32,833 bases of DNA from Actinomycetes bacterium (lineage in GTDB: Bacteria; Actinomycetota; Acidimicrobiia; Acidimicrobiales; RAAP-2). This document shows positions 24,501 through 31,859 of the stretch, one piece after another; the stretch's first letter is position 1; every line of letters starts with the position of its first letter. The stretch is taken from positions 1 through 32,833 of the forward strand of contig JAJYSP010000028.1 in NCBI GenBank assembly GCA_021793515.1, written 5' to 3'. The notes beneath the pieces are model-generated. The model was not told where the DNA came from and did not search any database. It saw nothing but the letters and a program-made list of their open reading frames with translations. The position numbers and the translations under genes were made by a program.

Positions 24501-24685
24501 AGACGGGTCACGTGAACGTGATCTTCTCCAAGGGTGCGTGGGCGCGGTGGTCCGCAGTCGCTGGACGCGCCGGCGCGCTCGTGGTGCGCGGCTCACTGCA
24601 ACGCGGGCAGGGGACCCTCGCGCTCAGCGCGGAGTCGGTCGAACCGTTGTCACTGGCCGCGACGCGCTCGCGCGACTGGCACTGA
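21587..24685 (+). CDS. dnaE2: Error-prone DNA polymerase DnaE2
   Basis: A 1032-residue C-family polymerase of the DnaE2/ImuC group. An N-terminal PHP domain reads ELHAHSGFSFLDGASDPEEL. The polymerase core contains YCQGRGSAANSAVCFSLGI (about residue 355) and PDIDVDIESGRREEVIQYVY with the catalytic aspartates. VGVFQVESRAQMATLPRVQP and PLFQEQLMEMAVAVAGFSP follow. A C-terminal OB fold (VVTHRQHPETAHGAVFLNLE) ends the protein. It makes the mutagenic bypass of damaged DNA together with ImuA'/ImuB. ATG at 21587 shares one base with the imuB stop (TGATG). The stop is exactly next to the stop of the opposing gene. Confidence 0.95.
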   Translation: MPGYGELHAHSGFSFLDGASDPEELVAEAARLGLTGLALTDHHGLYGVVRFAEAARALGVATVFGAELTLDADDDRVGVTDPSGEHLVVLARSPAGYRALSTLLAEAHLRRGEKGSPRFSLDEVAAASQEWVVLSGCRKGPLTRALVEAGPRASDRALARLVEAFGRDHVVVELWDHGAPDDVARNDVLAELGVRRGLAVVATNNVHYATPDAFARANVLSAIRARRSLEAMQGWLEASPLAHLRSDAEQRRRFARWPGVVDLAGELSAQLAFDLRLVAPNLPPFATPPGMDEQAYLEQLVEDGAARRYGARGAERVPGAWRQIDHELAVIRQLGFAGYFLTVWDITEFCRRENIYCQGRGSAANSAVCFSLGITNADAVRLNLFFERFLSPARDGPPDIDVDIESGRREEVIQYVYARYGRRHAAQVAAVITYRPRSALRDVARAFGYSEDEADAIRDRVDRHTMTPLGPDVPELVTTMAAQLLERPRHLGIHSAGMVLCDRPVIEVCPVEWGRTPGRSVLQWDKDDCAAIGLVKFDLLGLGMLDALHRAVDQVRAFHGVTLDLGSLPQESAVYDLLCEADTVGVFQVESRAQMATLPRVQPRCFYDLVIEVALIRPGPIQGRAVNPYIRRRRGEEPVTYLHPRLEPILRRTLGVPLFQEQLMEMAVAVAGFSPAEADELRQAMAAKRSALRMLKLKGRFYAGMAANGIRGAAADELFDALSAFANFGFPESHSVSFAHLVYCSAWIKHHYPAAFLASLLNAQPLGFWSPQSLVADARRHGVAVRRPDVNVSGVGATLEGPSAAPAVRLGLGAVRGIDDGLAARLVAGAPWSGPEDLVRRAGCSQTHLESLAAAGALDAFGPSRRALTWSAGAAAQSSPDRLAGVITGLVAPALATPTPMERVADDLWALGLTPEATAMELIRPTLRASGVVTAASLVGAEQTRVAVAGVVTHRQHPETAHGAVFLNLEDETGHVNVIFSKGAWARWSAVAGRAGALVVRGSLQRGQGTLALSAESVEPLSLAATRSRDWH

Positions 24686-25528
24686 TCAGCGGTCGAAGGC
24701 GTATTCGGCGCGTTCACCCAGTTCGACCTGGAGGCGGACCTCTAGCTGGACGAGGGGGAGGTCATCGGCGTGGGTGACCCCCACGCAGCGTGATGACGTG
24801 TGCAGCACGTCAAAGCGCAGCGGGTGGTGGTGCAGGATCGAGCCCACGAATACCGGGAGCAACGCCTCGGGGCTCTCGGTGAAGTCGTGCGTCGCGAACT
24901 CGGCGGTGAGCAACGGCCAGATCGCGGGCTGAAAGCCCCACAGGTTCATCGAGACCGTCGTCTCGGCGTCCAGCGAGACCGGCGACAGGCCGTCGTCGGA
25001 GACGAAGCCGTTCGGTGAGTTGTGGACGAGGCGACGTTCGACGATGTCGGTGAGGTGGCCGTTGACGACGTTACAGACACCCCGTGAGACCGGTAGATCG
25101 CCCACCAGCGCCCGGTCCAAGCGAAAGCCGATGAGGCAGTTGGTGGACTTGGTCGTGAGGTGTTCACTCAGGAGGCTGAACACTTCACGACCGTAGAGGT
25201 CGTCGGCGTTGGAGATGGCGAAGGGAATGGTCGGGTCCAGGAAGGGTAGCGCCGCGAGTGTCGCGGGGACCGTGCCCTGAGGCTGTGCCTGGAGCGCGAA
25301 GTCGACTGACCACTCCCGCGGCCATGTGGCGCTGACGTGGCGGCGGATCTCGGGGCCCGTCTCGGGGTTGATCACGAGCACGATGTGTGAAAAGCCCGCG
25401 GCGACGGCGTCCGAGGCGATGAGATCGATGACACCCTCACCGTGCAGGCCGATGGGCGCGAGTTGCTTCAGTCCCCCGTAGCGACGAGCCCGACCGGCGG
25501 CCAGGACGACGAGTGACGGGCCCGTCAC
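24686..25528 (-). CDS. Sugar-type nucleotidyltransferase family protein
   Basis: A 280-residue protein with the Rossmann-like NTP-transferase fold. VVLAAGRARRYGGLKQLAPI is the N-terminal G-x-G-x-R-x-x-x-x-K nucleotide-binding signature, FAISNADDLYG is the metal-binding D motif, and TTVSMNLWGFQPAIWPLL is a later conserved strand. There is no visible acyl-transferase or hexapeptide domain. The GTG at 25528 overlaps the fabH-like stop by 4 nt (GTGA), so a coupled two-gene operon is likely. Which NTP and which acceptor it uses cannot be told. Its operon partner suggests a link to a lipid or polyketide-like product. It converges with dnaE2 with zero spacing. Confidence 0.75.
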   Translation of the reverse strand: MTGPSLVVLAAGRARRYGGLKQLAPIGLHGEGVIDLIASDAVAAGFSHIVLVINPETGPEIRRHVSATWPREWSVDFALQAQPQGTVPATLAALPFLDPTIPFAISNADDLYGREVFSLLSEHLTTKSTNCLIGFRLDRALVGDLPVSRGVCNVVNGHLTDIVERRLVHNSPNGFVSDDGLSPVSLDAETTVSMNLWGFQPAIWPLLTAEFATHDFTESPEALLPVFVGSILHHHPLRFDVLHTSSRCVGVTHADDLPLVQLEVRLQVELGERAEYAFDR

Positions 25529-26445
25529 GACCAGCGCACCACTGCACTCGCCCACGTCATGCCGGCGCCGAAGCCCGTCAAGAGGGCGTACTCACCGGCC
25601 TTAACGCGTCCGTTGGCGATGGCGTCGTCCATCGCGAGGGGGATCGAGGCACTCGAGGTGTTGCCGTAGCGATCAAGGACCACCACCGCGCGCTCCATGT
25701 CGATGCCAAGGCGCTGGGTGGCGGCCTGGATGATGCGAATGTTCGCCTGGTGGGGCACGACGAGCGCGATGTCCTCGGCCTTCACGTCGGCGTTGGCCAT
25801 GGCGGTCGTTGCCGACTCGACCACGACGCGCACGGCCCGCCGGAAGACCTCCTTGCCGTCCATCTGGATGTAGCCCCCGTGCTCACAGGTGAGCAGGTCC
25901 GCCCAGTTCCCGTTCGCGCCCAAGACGAACGAGAGCAGGTCGTTGCCGTCGGCGTCGTACTCGAGCACGGTCGCCCCGGCCCCGTCAGCCAGCAGGACCG
26001 CCATGTTGCGGTCCGACCAGTCGGTCCAGCGTGAGAGATTCTCGGCGCCGATGACGAGCACGCGGCGTTGACCCGTCTCGAGCAGGCCGTAGGCGGTGCG
26101 CACGGCGTACATGAACCCGCTGCAGGCCGCGTTGAGGTCCATCGCTGGACAGGTGAGGCCCATCTCGGCGGCGATCAGGGTCGCGGTGGCCGGGGTGATC
26201 CGGTCCGGCGTGGTTGTGGCGAGCACCAAGAAGTCGATGTCGTCGACGCCGACGCCCGACGCGGCGAGGGCGCGCTGGCCCGCGAGGACGCCGAGGGACT
26301 TCGCCGAACCGCCGATGCGACGCTCACGGATACCGGTGCGCTCGGTGATCCACGCGTCCGAGGTGTCTAGGGTCTGGGAGAGTTCGTCATTCGTGACGAC
26401 CCGGTCGGGAACGGCGGTACCCCACCCCTTGAATCGAACGCCCAT
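25525..26445 (-). CDS. 3-oxoacyl-ACP synthase III (FabH-like)
   Basis: A 306-residue thiolase-fold condensing enzyme. The catalytic triad is complete: Cys108 in DLNAACSGFMYA, His232 in VVPHQANIRII and Asn262 in RYGNTSSASIPLA. RFKGWGTAVPDRVVTNDEL, then WITERTGIRERRI is the FabH N-terminus. It would condense acyl-CoA with malonyl-ACP to start fatty-acid synthesis or a related pathway. It sits outside a visible fab cluster (no acpP, fabF or fabD nearby) and is coupled to a nucleotidyltransferase, so it may start a specialised acyl chain. ATG at 26445 follows GAAAGGG. Confidence 0.88.
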   Translation of the reverse strand: MGVRFKGWGTAVPDRVVTNDELSQTLDTSDAWITERTGIRERRIGGSAKSLGVLAGQRALAASGVGVDDIDFLVLATTTPDRITPATATLIAAEMGLTCPAMDLNAACSGFMYAVRTAYGLLETGQRRVLVIGAENLSRWTDWSDRNMAVLLADGAGATVLEYDADGNDLLSFVLGANGNWADLLTCEHGGYIQMDGKEVFRRAVRVVVESATTAMANADVKAEDIALVVPHQANIRIIQAATQRLGIDMERAVVVLDRYGNTSSASIPLAMDDAIANGRVKAGEYALLTGFGAGMTWASAVVRWS

Positions 26446-26491
26446 GGAAAAGCCCTTTCGCCGACCGGTATGAGGCCAGTCTAGGTCGGAC

Positions 26492-26899
26492 CTACGCGCT
26501 CGGCGGTGCCTTCAATACCTGCAGCGTGCAGCGCGCGACTGCGATCAGCCGCTCACGCTCGTCTGTGAGTTCGATTCCCCAGACCTGGACCGAGCGGCCC
26601 TTGCGGAACGGCGTCGCCGTCGCGGTGAGCTGTCCCGAGGCCATCGAGCGCAGGTGCGAGCAGTTGAGCTCGGTGCCGACCACGATGTGCTCGGGTCCGA
26701 CGCTGATCGCGCCGCCGAAGGAGGCCGCGCCCTCGGCGAGTAGCGCCGAGACCCCACCGTGGAGGATGCCGTAAGGCTGGTGGACCTTGGGTCCGACCTC
26801 GAGGCGCAGCACGACGCGCTCGCCAGAGGCTTCGACCACTTCGACGCCGAGCAGGTCATGCACGTTCTCGCTCGTGGTGAAACCGTCGAGGAAGTCCAT
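26492..26899 (-). CDS. PaaI-type hotdog thioesterase
   Basis: A 135-residue single hotdog domain. [20 protein letters not shown] is the PaaI/YbgC active-site segment with HGG and a helical Glu/Ala stretch. [20 protein letters not shown] is the family's second motif. It probably hydrolyses an acyl-CoA or aryl-CoA. ATG at 26899 was selected. A -10-like TATGAT sits 6 nt upstream, so the mRNA is probably leaderless. It is divergent from the threonine aldolase gene, with 35 nt between the two start codons. Confidence 0.85.
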   Translation of the reverse strand: MDFLDGFTTSENVHDLLGVEVVEASGERVVLRLEVGPKVHQPYGILHGGVSALLAEGAASFGGAISVGPEHIVVGTELNCSHLRSMASGQLTATATPFRKGRSVQVWGIELTDERERLIAVARCTLQVLKAPPSA

Positions 26900-26905
26900 C
26901 GGGCA

Positions 26906-26911
26906 ATCATA
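26906..26911 (-). promoter_or_regulatory. Probable -10 hexamer (TATGAT) of the hotdog thioesterase gene
   Basis: On the minus strand TATGAT is followed by TGCCCG and the ATG at 26899, the 6-nt spacing typical of leaderless starts. It also overlaps the control region of the divergent aldolase. Confidence 0.5.
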
Positions 26912-26934
26912 TGGGGCCCGGTAGCCTCGCACGT

Positions 26935-27954
26935 ATGACCCGACTCGTCGACCTACGAAGCGATACCGTCACTCAGCCCACCGCGGCGATGCGCGAAGCG
27001 ATGGCGAGCGCGCCCGTCGGTGACGACGGGTACGGCGAGGACCCCACCGTCAACACCCTCGAGGCGCGGGTCGCGGCGCTGCTCGACAAGGAGGCGGCCG
27101 TCTTCGTGCCCTCGGGGGTGATGGCGAACCAGATGGCGATGCGCGTGCTCACCCACCCCGGTGACGTGGTCGTCGCGGGCGCGAACCAGCACGTCGTGGA
27201 CTTCGAGATGGGCGCCTCGGCGCGCAACGCCTCCATCCAGTTCGCCCTCGTCGACGACACGTCCGGTCGCCTCGACCTTGACCGGGTGGTCGAGCTCGTC
27301 GAGGCCGAGGCCGATCACCGCGCCCACGTCGGGGCGGTCGCCGTCGAGAACACCCATATGCCTTCGGGCGGCACGCCCTGGGCGCTCGCCGACCTCGAGG
27401 CGCTCGCGCGCGCGGTGCAGCGACCGGTCCACCTCGACGGAGCGCGGCTCTTCAACGCGGTCGTCGCCACCGGTGTCCCGGCCGCCGCCTACGCCGCGCC
27501 GGCGACGACCGTGATGGTCTGTCTCTCCAAGGGGCTCGCCGCGCCGGTCGGCTCGCTGCTCGCCGGACCGAGGGACCTGATGGAGCGGGCGCGTATCGAA
27601 CGTAAGCGCCTCGGCGGCGCCATGCGACAGGCGGGCGTGCTCGCCGCGGCCGGCCTGGTGGCGCTCGACACCATGATCGATCGGCTCGCCGAAGACCACG
27701 TACGGGCCCGTCGCCTCGCCGACCTGGTGGCACGGACGTTCCCCGAATCGGGCTACGACCCCGCCTCGTGTCGTACGAACATCGTGGTCTTTAACCACCC
27801 CGACGCGCGCGCGCTGGTCGGCGAACTCGCCGGGCGTGGCGTACTCGCCGGCACCCTCGCCGCGCGACGCGTGCGACTCGTGACCCACCTCGGCGTCAGC
27901 GACGATGACCTTGAGCACGTGGCGGCTGCCTTCGATGGCCTGAGTGGCCGCTGA
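26935..27954 (+). CDS. Low-specificity L-threonine aldolase
   Basis: A 339-residue PLP-dependent fold-type-I enzyme that splits L-threonine/allo-threonine into glycine and acetaldehyde. [19 protein letters not shown], then [16 protein letters not shown] is the unmistakable N-terminus, [15 protein letters not shown] (166-180) contains the PLP-nitrogen-binding Asp168, and [13 protein letters not shown] holds the Schiff-base Lys199. ATG at 26935 was chosen. TAGCCT ends 7 nt upstream, again suggesting a leaderless mRNA. It has no co-transcribed partner in tight spacing. Confidence 0.92.
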   Translation: MTRLVDLRSDTVTQPTAAMREAMASAPVGDDGYGEDPTVNTLEARVAALLDKEAAVFVPSGVMANQMAMRVLTHPGDVVVAGANQHVVDFEMGASARNASIQFALVDDTSGRLDLDRVVELVEAEADHRAHVGAVAVENTHMPSGGTPWALADLEALARAVQRPVHLDGARLFNAVVATGVPAAAYAAPATTVMVCLSKGLAAPVGSLLAGPRDLMERARIERKRLGGAMRQAGVLAAAGLVALDTMIDRLAEDHVRARRLADLVARTFPESGYDPASCRTNIVVFNHPDARALVGELAGRGVLAGTLAARRVRLVTHLGVSDDDLEHVAAAFDGLSGR

Positions 27955-28026
27955 CACCGAGATTTCACCCTCGACCAGCGACTCGGCCGTAGTCGTGGCA
28001 GTAGCCTGGACTCGGTAGTTGTGCTC

Positions 28027-29286
28027 ATGCCCGAAATTTTCCACCTCTCTACGTTCCTGCACCGACCGATCTTCGATCGCGAGGGTGACCGGATTGGACG
28101 CGTCCAGGACCTGGTCGCGCGTCTCGGCGACGACGCCCACCCGCCCATCGTGGGTGCGGTCATCCGTATCGAGGGCCGTGACCTCTTCGTGTCGATCCGA
28201 AAGATCGGTGGCCTCGAGCGTGGACGTGTGACCTTCGAGGGACGCCGGGTCGACCTTCGACGCTTCGAACGCCGTCCCGGTGAGTTGCTGCTCGCCGAGG
28301 ACCTGCTCGCGCGACATCTGATCAACCTGGTGCGCGGTCGACTCATCAGTGCCAACGAGATCGAGTTGGCCAAGATCGACGATGTCTGGGAGGTCGTCGG
28401 GGTGGACCCCGGACGTCGCCCCCTGCTGCGTCGGATCCTCGGTCCGTCGATGGGCCAGCGCGTCAAGGCCGAGGCAATCGTCGACTTCGCCTCGATCGAG
28501 CCCTTCGTCGGTCACGTCCCCACGGCCCGGTTGCGGATCCCGTATCGTAAGCTCGCCAAGCTGCACCCCGCCCAGATCGCCGATCTCGTCGAGCAGGCGA
28601 GCCACGAGGAGGGCGAGGAGATCATCGAGGCGGTCGGACTCGACCGTGAGCTCGAGGCCGACGTCTTCGAGGAACTGGACACCACCCACCAACTCGAGTT
28701 CCTCGAAGACCGCAGTGACGCCGACGCGGCTCGGTTGCTCGCGCGTATGGAGCCTGACAACGCGGCCGACCTGATCAGCGAGATTGACCAGGAGCGGCGC
28801 CTCACAATCCTGGAGAACCTGCCGGCGGGCCAACAGGCCAAGGTTCGAAACCTGCTCGCCTACAACGCCGACACCGCCGGGGGGATGATGAACCCGGACT
28901 TCGTGTCCGTGCCGGTCACCGCGACCGTCGCCGAAGCGCTGGAGTCCGTGCGGGACTCGCGCGTGCCGGCCGAAGCCCTCCAGAGTGTCTACGTCATCGA
29001 CGAACAGGGCCAACCAGTCGGGGCGGCTGCCATCGCGGGACTTGTGCGAGCCCGCGCGAACGATCTCGCCCTCAGCGTGGCACGTACCCAGTTGGCGCAC
29101 GTGCACCCGCACTGGGACCTGCACCGTGTCGCTCGAAAGATGAGTGACTTCAATTTGACTGTGCTGCCGGTCGTGGATGAGACGCACGGTCACATGATCG
29201 GCGTGGTGACCGTCGACGACTTGCTCGAGGAGCTCTTGCCCCAGGGCTGGCGTCGTGAGTTCGGCATGACGGCGGGGGAGGAATAG
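28027..29286 (+). CDS. Soluble PRC-barrel / MgtE-N / CBS protein
   Basis: A 419-residue cytosolic protein. Residues 1-130 are a beta-rich PRC-barrel-like domain seen twice (IFDREGDRIGRVQDLVA and the NEIELAKIDDVWEVVGV area). Residues about 165-275 form an MgtE intracellular-N superhelix (IPYRKLAKLHPAQIADLVEQ, ADVFEELDTTHQLEFLED, ARLLARMEPDNAADLISEID). Residues about 285-405 are a CBS pair (NPDFVSVPVTATVAEALE, KMSDFNLTVLPVVDETHGH). MgtE's membrane domain is absent. The gene is followed by an NRAMP-like transporter, so it may be the metal-sensing regulatory partner (inference). ATG at 28027 or GTG at 28021 are both possible; TAGTTG lies just upstream. Confidence 0.8.
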   Translation: MPEIFHLSTFLHRPIFDREGDRIGRVQDLVARLGDDAHPPIVGAVIRIEGRDLFVSIRKIGGLERGRVTFEGRRVDLRRFERRPGELLLAEDLLARHLINLVRGRLISANEIELAKIDDVWEVVGVDPGRRPLLRRILGPSMGQRVKAEAIVDFASIEPFVGHVPTARLRIPYRKLAKLHPAQIADLVEQASHEEGEEIIEAVGLDRELEADVFEELDTTHQLEFLEDRSDADAARLLARMEPDNAADLISEIDQERRLTILENLPAGQQAKVRNLLAYNADTAGGMMNPDFVSVPVTATVAEALESVRDSRVPAEALQSVYVIDEQGQPVGAAAIAGLVRARANDLALSVARTQLAHVHPHWDLHRVARKMSDFNLTVLPVVDETHGHMIGVVTVDDLLEELLPQGWRREFGMTAGEE

Positions 29287-29310
29287 TGACTCGCCGTGCG
29301 CCACGTTCAA

Positions 29311-29332
29311 AGGGGGTTGTCTGAAACCCCCT
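29311..29332. terminator. Hairpin after the CBS gene (terminator or leader element)
   Basis: AGGGGGTT and AACCCCCT pair perfectly around GTCTGA, 24 nt after the stop. No U-tract follows. It may end the upstream transcript or belong to the transporter leader. Confidence 0.5.
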
Positions 29333-29453
29333 AGTACCGCTTCAACCGTGACAGTGCAGTACGACCCAACCCGACCGCGGTCGGTCCGTTTGGCAGGTCT
29401 CTAACCCGCCTCTGGGCCCGTCGTGGTCGCCCACGACGATGAGAGGAGGTGGC
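29333..29453 (+). other. Hairpin-rich leader of the NRAMP-like transporter gene
   Basis: Two further perfect palindromes lie here: CCGACCGCGGTCGG (29371-29384) and GTCGTGG-TCGC-CCACGAC (29420-29437), the latter directly before the GAGGAGGT ribosome site (29443-29450). A stem next to the ribosome site suggests translational control, perhaps metal-dependent. The conserved bases of the M-box or Mn (yybP-ykoY) riboswitches were not recognised. Confidence 0.4.
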
Positions 29454-31034
29454 GTGGAGAACGAGAGCCGACAACAGCAGATCCGAGGGGCCTTCGGGAC
29501 GATCTCGTCCCACGACACCGGCGAGCGTCGTGGCGCGCGAGCCCGCTTGCTCACGTTGCTCGCCATCATCGGTCCGGGGCTGATCGTGATGGTCGGCGAC
29601 AACGATGCCGGTGGCGTGTCGACCTACGCCCAAGCTGGCCAGAACTTCGGGTACTCCTTGCTGTGGACGTTGCCGCTGCTGATCCCGGTACTAATCGTCA
29701 ATCAGGAGATGGTCGCGCGTCTAGGCGCGGTGACCGGTGTGGGCCACGGCCGCCTAATCCGCGAACGTATCGGTCGACGTTGGGGCAACGTCTCGATTGG
29801 GTCGATCCTGTTGCTTAACTTCTTGATCATCATCACCGAATTCATCGGTATCTCGCTGTCGATGGATTATTTCGGCGTGTCGCCCTACATCTCGGTGCCC
29901 GTCGCCGTGGTTGCGCTCTTCTCGGTCACCGCGACCGGATCGTTTCGTCGCTGGGAGCGCTTCATGATGCTCTTCGTGGCGACCAATGTGATTGTCATCC
30001 CGCTCGTGCTGCGCGTGCACGTCGCCACGGCTGCGATGACCCAGAACTTCGTCGTCCCGGGCATCCGCGGTGGTGCGAGCTCGGCGAGCGTGTTGCTGAT
30101 CATTTCAATCATCGGTACGACCGTGGCACCGTGGCAGCTCTTTTTCCAGGAGAGCAACATCGTTGACAAGAAGATCTCACCGCGCTGGCTCAACTACGAG
30201 CGGGCTGACACAGTGATCGGTTCGATTGTGGTGGTGGTGGTCGCGTCATTCCTCGTTGCGGTCACCGCGGCTGGTCTGTCGCACCACGGCGGTACCAATG
30301 CATACGTGAACGCGCTCGAGGTCGCGCGTGGACTGAGTCGCTACGTCGGACACGGAGCCGGCGCCTTCTTCGCCATCATCTTGCTCAACGCGTCAATCGT
30401 CGGTGCGGCCACGGTCACCCTCGCGAGCAGTTACGCGATGGGTGATCTCTCGAACCGGTTCAACCAGGGCCTCGACGTGCCGATCCGTGAAGCGAAGGGC
30501 TTCTACGGTGTCTTCGCCGCACTGTTGGTGATCGCCGGTGCGGTAACCCTGCTTCCCGGCGCGCCGCTCGGCATCATCACGCTGGCGGTTCAGGCGATGA
30601 GCGGCCTGATGTTGCCGAGCACCTCGATCATCGTGCTGCTACTCGCCAACGACCGGGCCACCCTCGGTCCGTGGGTCAACCCGCGCTGGCTGAACGCTCT
30701 CGCGGTCGTAATCGTCGGCGTGCTCGTTGTGCTCTCGGTGGTAATGATGATCTCGACCGTCTTCCCTTCGGCGCCGGTTGTGGGCCTGCTCGAGGGCCTC
30801 GGGGCGGTCGCGATCGTTGGACTCGCCATTGGACTTCCCATCGGGTTACGACGCGCCGGACCGCAGCCCCACTACGACGTCGAACGTCTCGACTGGCGCA
30901 CACCTCGACTGGCACTGCTCGAGCCACCGGTGCAGTCGCGCCCTCGGCGCTGGCTGCTCGGGGCGAACGGTGCCTACCTCATTGTCGCTGGCACTCTACT
31001 CGTGGTGCGTATCATCCAACTGACGACCTCCTAG
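29454..31034 (+). CDS. NRAMP-related divalent-metal transporter
   Basis: A 526-residue protein with about 11 membrane helices and the LeuT/NRAMP fold. The first helix reads GPGLIVMVGDNDAGGVSTYA: the usual DPGN metal motif is replaced by D49-N-D-A-G-G. The sixth helix has TTVAPWQLFFQESNI where classical NRAMPs have the MPH motif, so the metal-binding methionine is lost. This resembles the NRAMP-related proteins proposed to move Mg2+ or other hard ions. GTG at 29454 was chosen because GAGGAGGT precedes it, whereas the ATG at 29439 has no ribosome site. The neighbouring MgtE-N/CBS protein supports a role in Mg2+ or Mn2+ balance (inference). Confidence 0.85.
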   Translation: MENESRQQQIRGAFGTISSHDTGERRGARARLLTLLAIIGPGLIVMVGDNDAGGVSTYAQAGQNFGYSLLWTLPLLIPVLIVNQEMVARLGAVTGVGHGRLIRERIGRRWGNVSIGSILLLNFLIIITEFIGISLSMDYFGVSPYISVPVAVVALFSVTATGSFRRWERFMMLFVATNVIVIPLVLRVHVATAAMTQNFVVPGIRGGASSASVLLIISIIGTTVAPWQLFFQESNIVDKKISPRWLNYERADTVIGSIVVVVVASFLVAVTAAGLSHHGGTNAYVNALEVARGLSRYVGHGAGAFFAIILLNASIVGAATVTLASSYAMGDLSNRFNQGLDVPIREAKGFYGVFAALLVIAGAVTLLPGAPLGIITLAVQAMSGLMLPSTSIIVLLLANDRATLGPWVNPRWLNALAVVIVGVLVVLSVVMMISTVFPSAPVVGLLEGLGAVAIVGLAIGLPIGLRRAGPQPHYDVERLDWRTPRLALLEPPVQSRPRRWLLGANGAYLIVAGTLLVVRIIQLTTS

Positions 31035-31037
31035 TGT
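31032..31037 (+). promoter_or_regulatory. Probable -10 hexamer (TAGTGT) for the PIG-L gene pair
   Basis: TAGTGT overlaps the transporter stop region and ends 6 nt before the GTG at 31044, the same layout as other leaderless starts in this window. Confidence 0.45.
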
Positions 31038-31043
31038 CGTGGC

Positions 31044-31859
31044 GTGAGTAATCGACCGACCCTGGTGTGCGTGCACGCACACCCCGACGACGAGGCGCTC
31101 TTCACCGGCGGGATCTCGTCGCACTACGCCAAACTCGGGTACCGCGTGGTGCTCGTGACCTGTACTGACGGACGCTACGGCCTGGACCCCACGGGTCGCT
31201 CGGGTGACGACCCCGACCACGACGTGCCCGCGACGCTGGTGACCCGCGCGGGCGAACTCGCCACGGCGGCGGCCCTCGTCGGCTTCGAGCGGGTCATCCA
31301 GCTCGGGTATCGCGATTCGGGGATGTCGGGCTGGCCCCAGAACGAGGACACGAACGCCTTCGCCGGCGTGGACGTCGAGCGAGCCGCAACGACGCTCGCC
31401 GCCCTCTTTGACGAGCTCGACGCCACGGTCGTGGTGACCTACGACGAGCAAGGCTTCTACGGACACCCCGATCACGTGATGGCCAACGTCCTCACCCGAG
31501 CGGCCGTCTCGCGCTCGACCTCGGTCGAGCGCCTCTACTACCCGATCGTGCCCGAGAGCGTGCTCTCGCGCTTCGTGCCCGACGCGCGAGCCCTCGAGGT
31601 CTTCCTGCCGGCGTGGGTCCTCGAGGCGGGGATCGGCGCACCCGACGAGCTCGTCGCCACGACCATGGACGTGCGCCGCTGGGCATCGGTTAAGCAGCGC
31701 GCCATCGCGGCGCACGCCAGTCAGATCGACAACGCTGACCTCGTGACAATGGACTCCACGCTCTTCCTCGTGCTCTTTGGCACCGAGTACTACCAGCGCG
31801 CTTGGTCGCGACGGGCACCGGTGGCGGATGAGTCTGATCTTTTTGGGGGCCTCTCGTGA
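31044..31859 (+). CDS. PIG-L/LmbE zinc deacetylase 1 (MshB/Mca-like)
   Basis: A 271-residue PIG-L protein. The zinc site is seen as VHAHPDDEALF (residues about 9-19) and GFYGHPDHVMA (about 138-148); GYRDSGMSGWPQNED is a typical Mca/MshB-type stretch. Such enzymes remove the acetyl group from GlcNAc-Ins in mycothiol synthesis (MshB) or cleave mycothiol S-conjugates (Mca). The sequence does not decide between these. No signal peptide is seen. GTG start at 31044 has TAGTGT 6 nt upstream. It overlaps the next paralogue by 4 nt. Confidence 0.85.
   Translation: MSNRPTLVCVHAHPDDEALFTGGISSHYAKLGYRVVLVTCTDGRYGLDPTGRSGDDPDHDVPATLVTRAGELATAAALVGFERVIQLGYRDSGMSGWPQNEDTNAFAGVDVERAATTLAALFDELDATVVVTYDEQGFYGHPDHVMANVLTRAAVSRSTSVERLYYPIVPESVLSRFVPDARALEVFLPAWVLEAGIGAPDELVATTMDVRRWASVKQRAIAAHASQIDNADLVTMDSTLFLVLFGTEYYQRAWSRRAPVADESDLFGGLS

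Noticed and set aside
26568-26585. GAGTTCGATTCCCC as the T-arm of a tRNA gene
   Set aside because: It lies within the conserved coding sequence of the hotdog thioesterase and no acceptor, D-arm or anticodon arm can be formed around it.
26953-29310. 785-codon open frame on the minus strand opposite aldolase and CBS genes
   Set aside because: It is a high-GC shadow of two well-recognised plus-strand genes and shows His/Arg/Val-rich composition without any domain.
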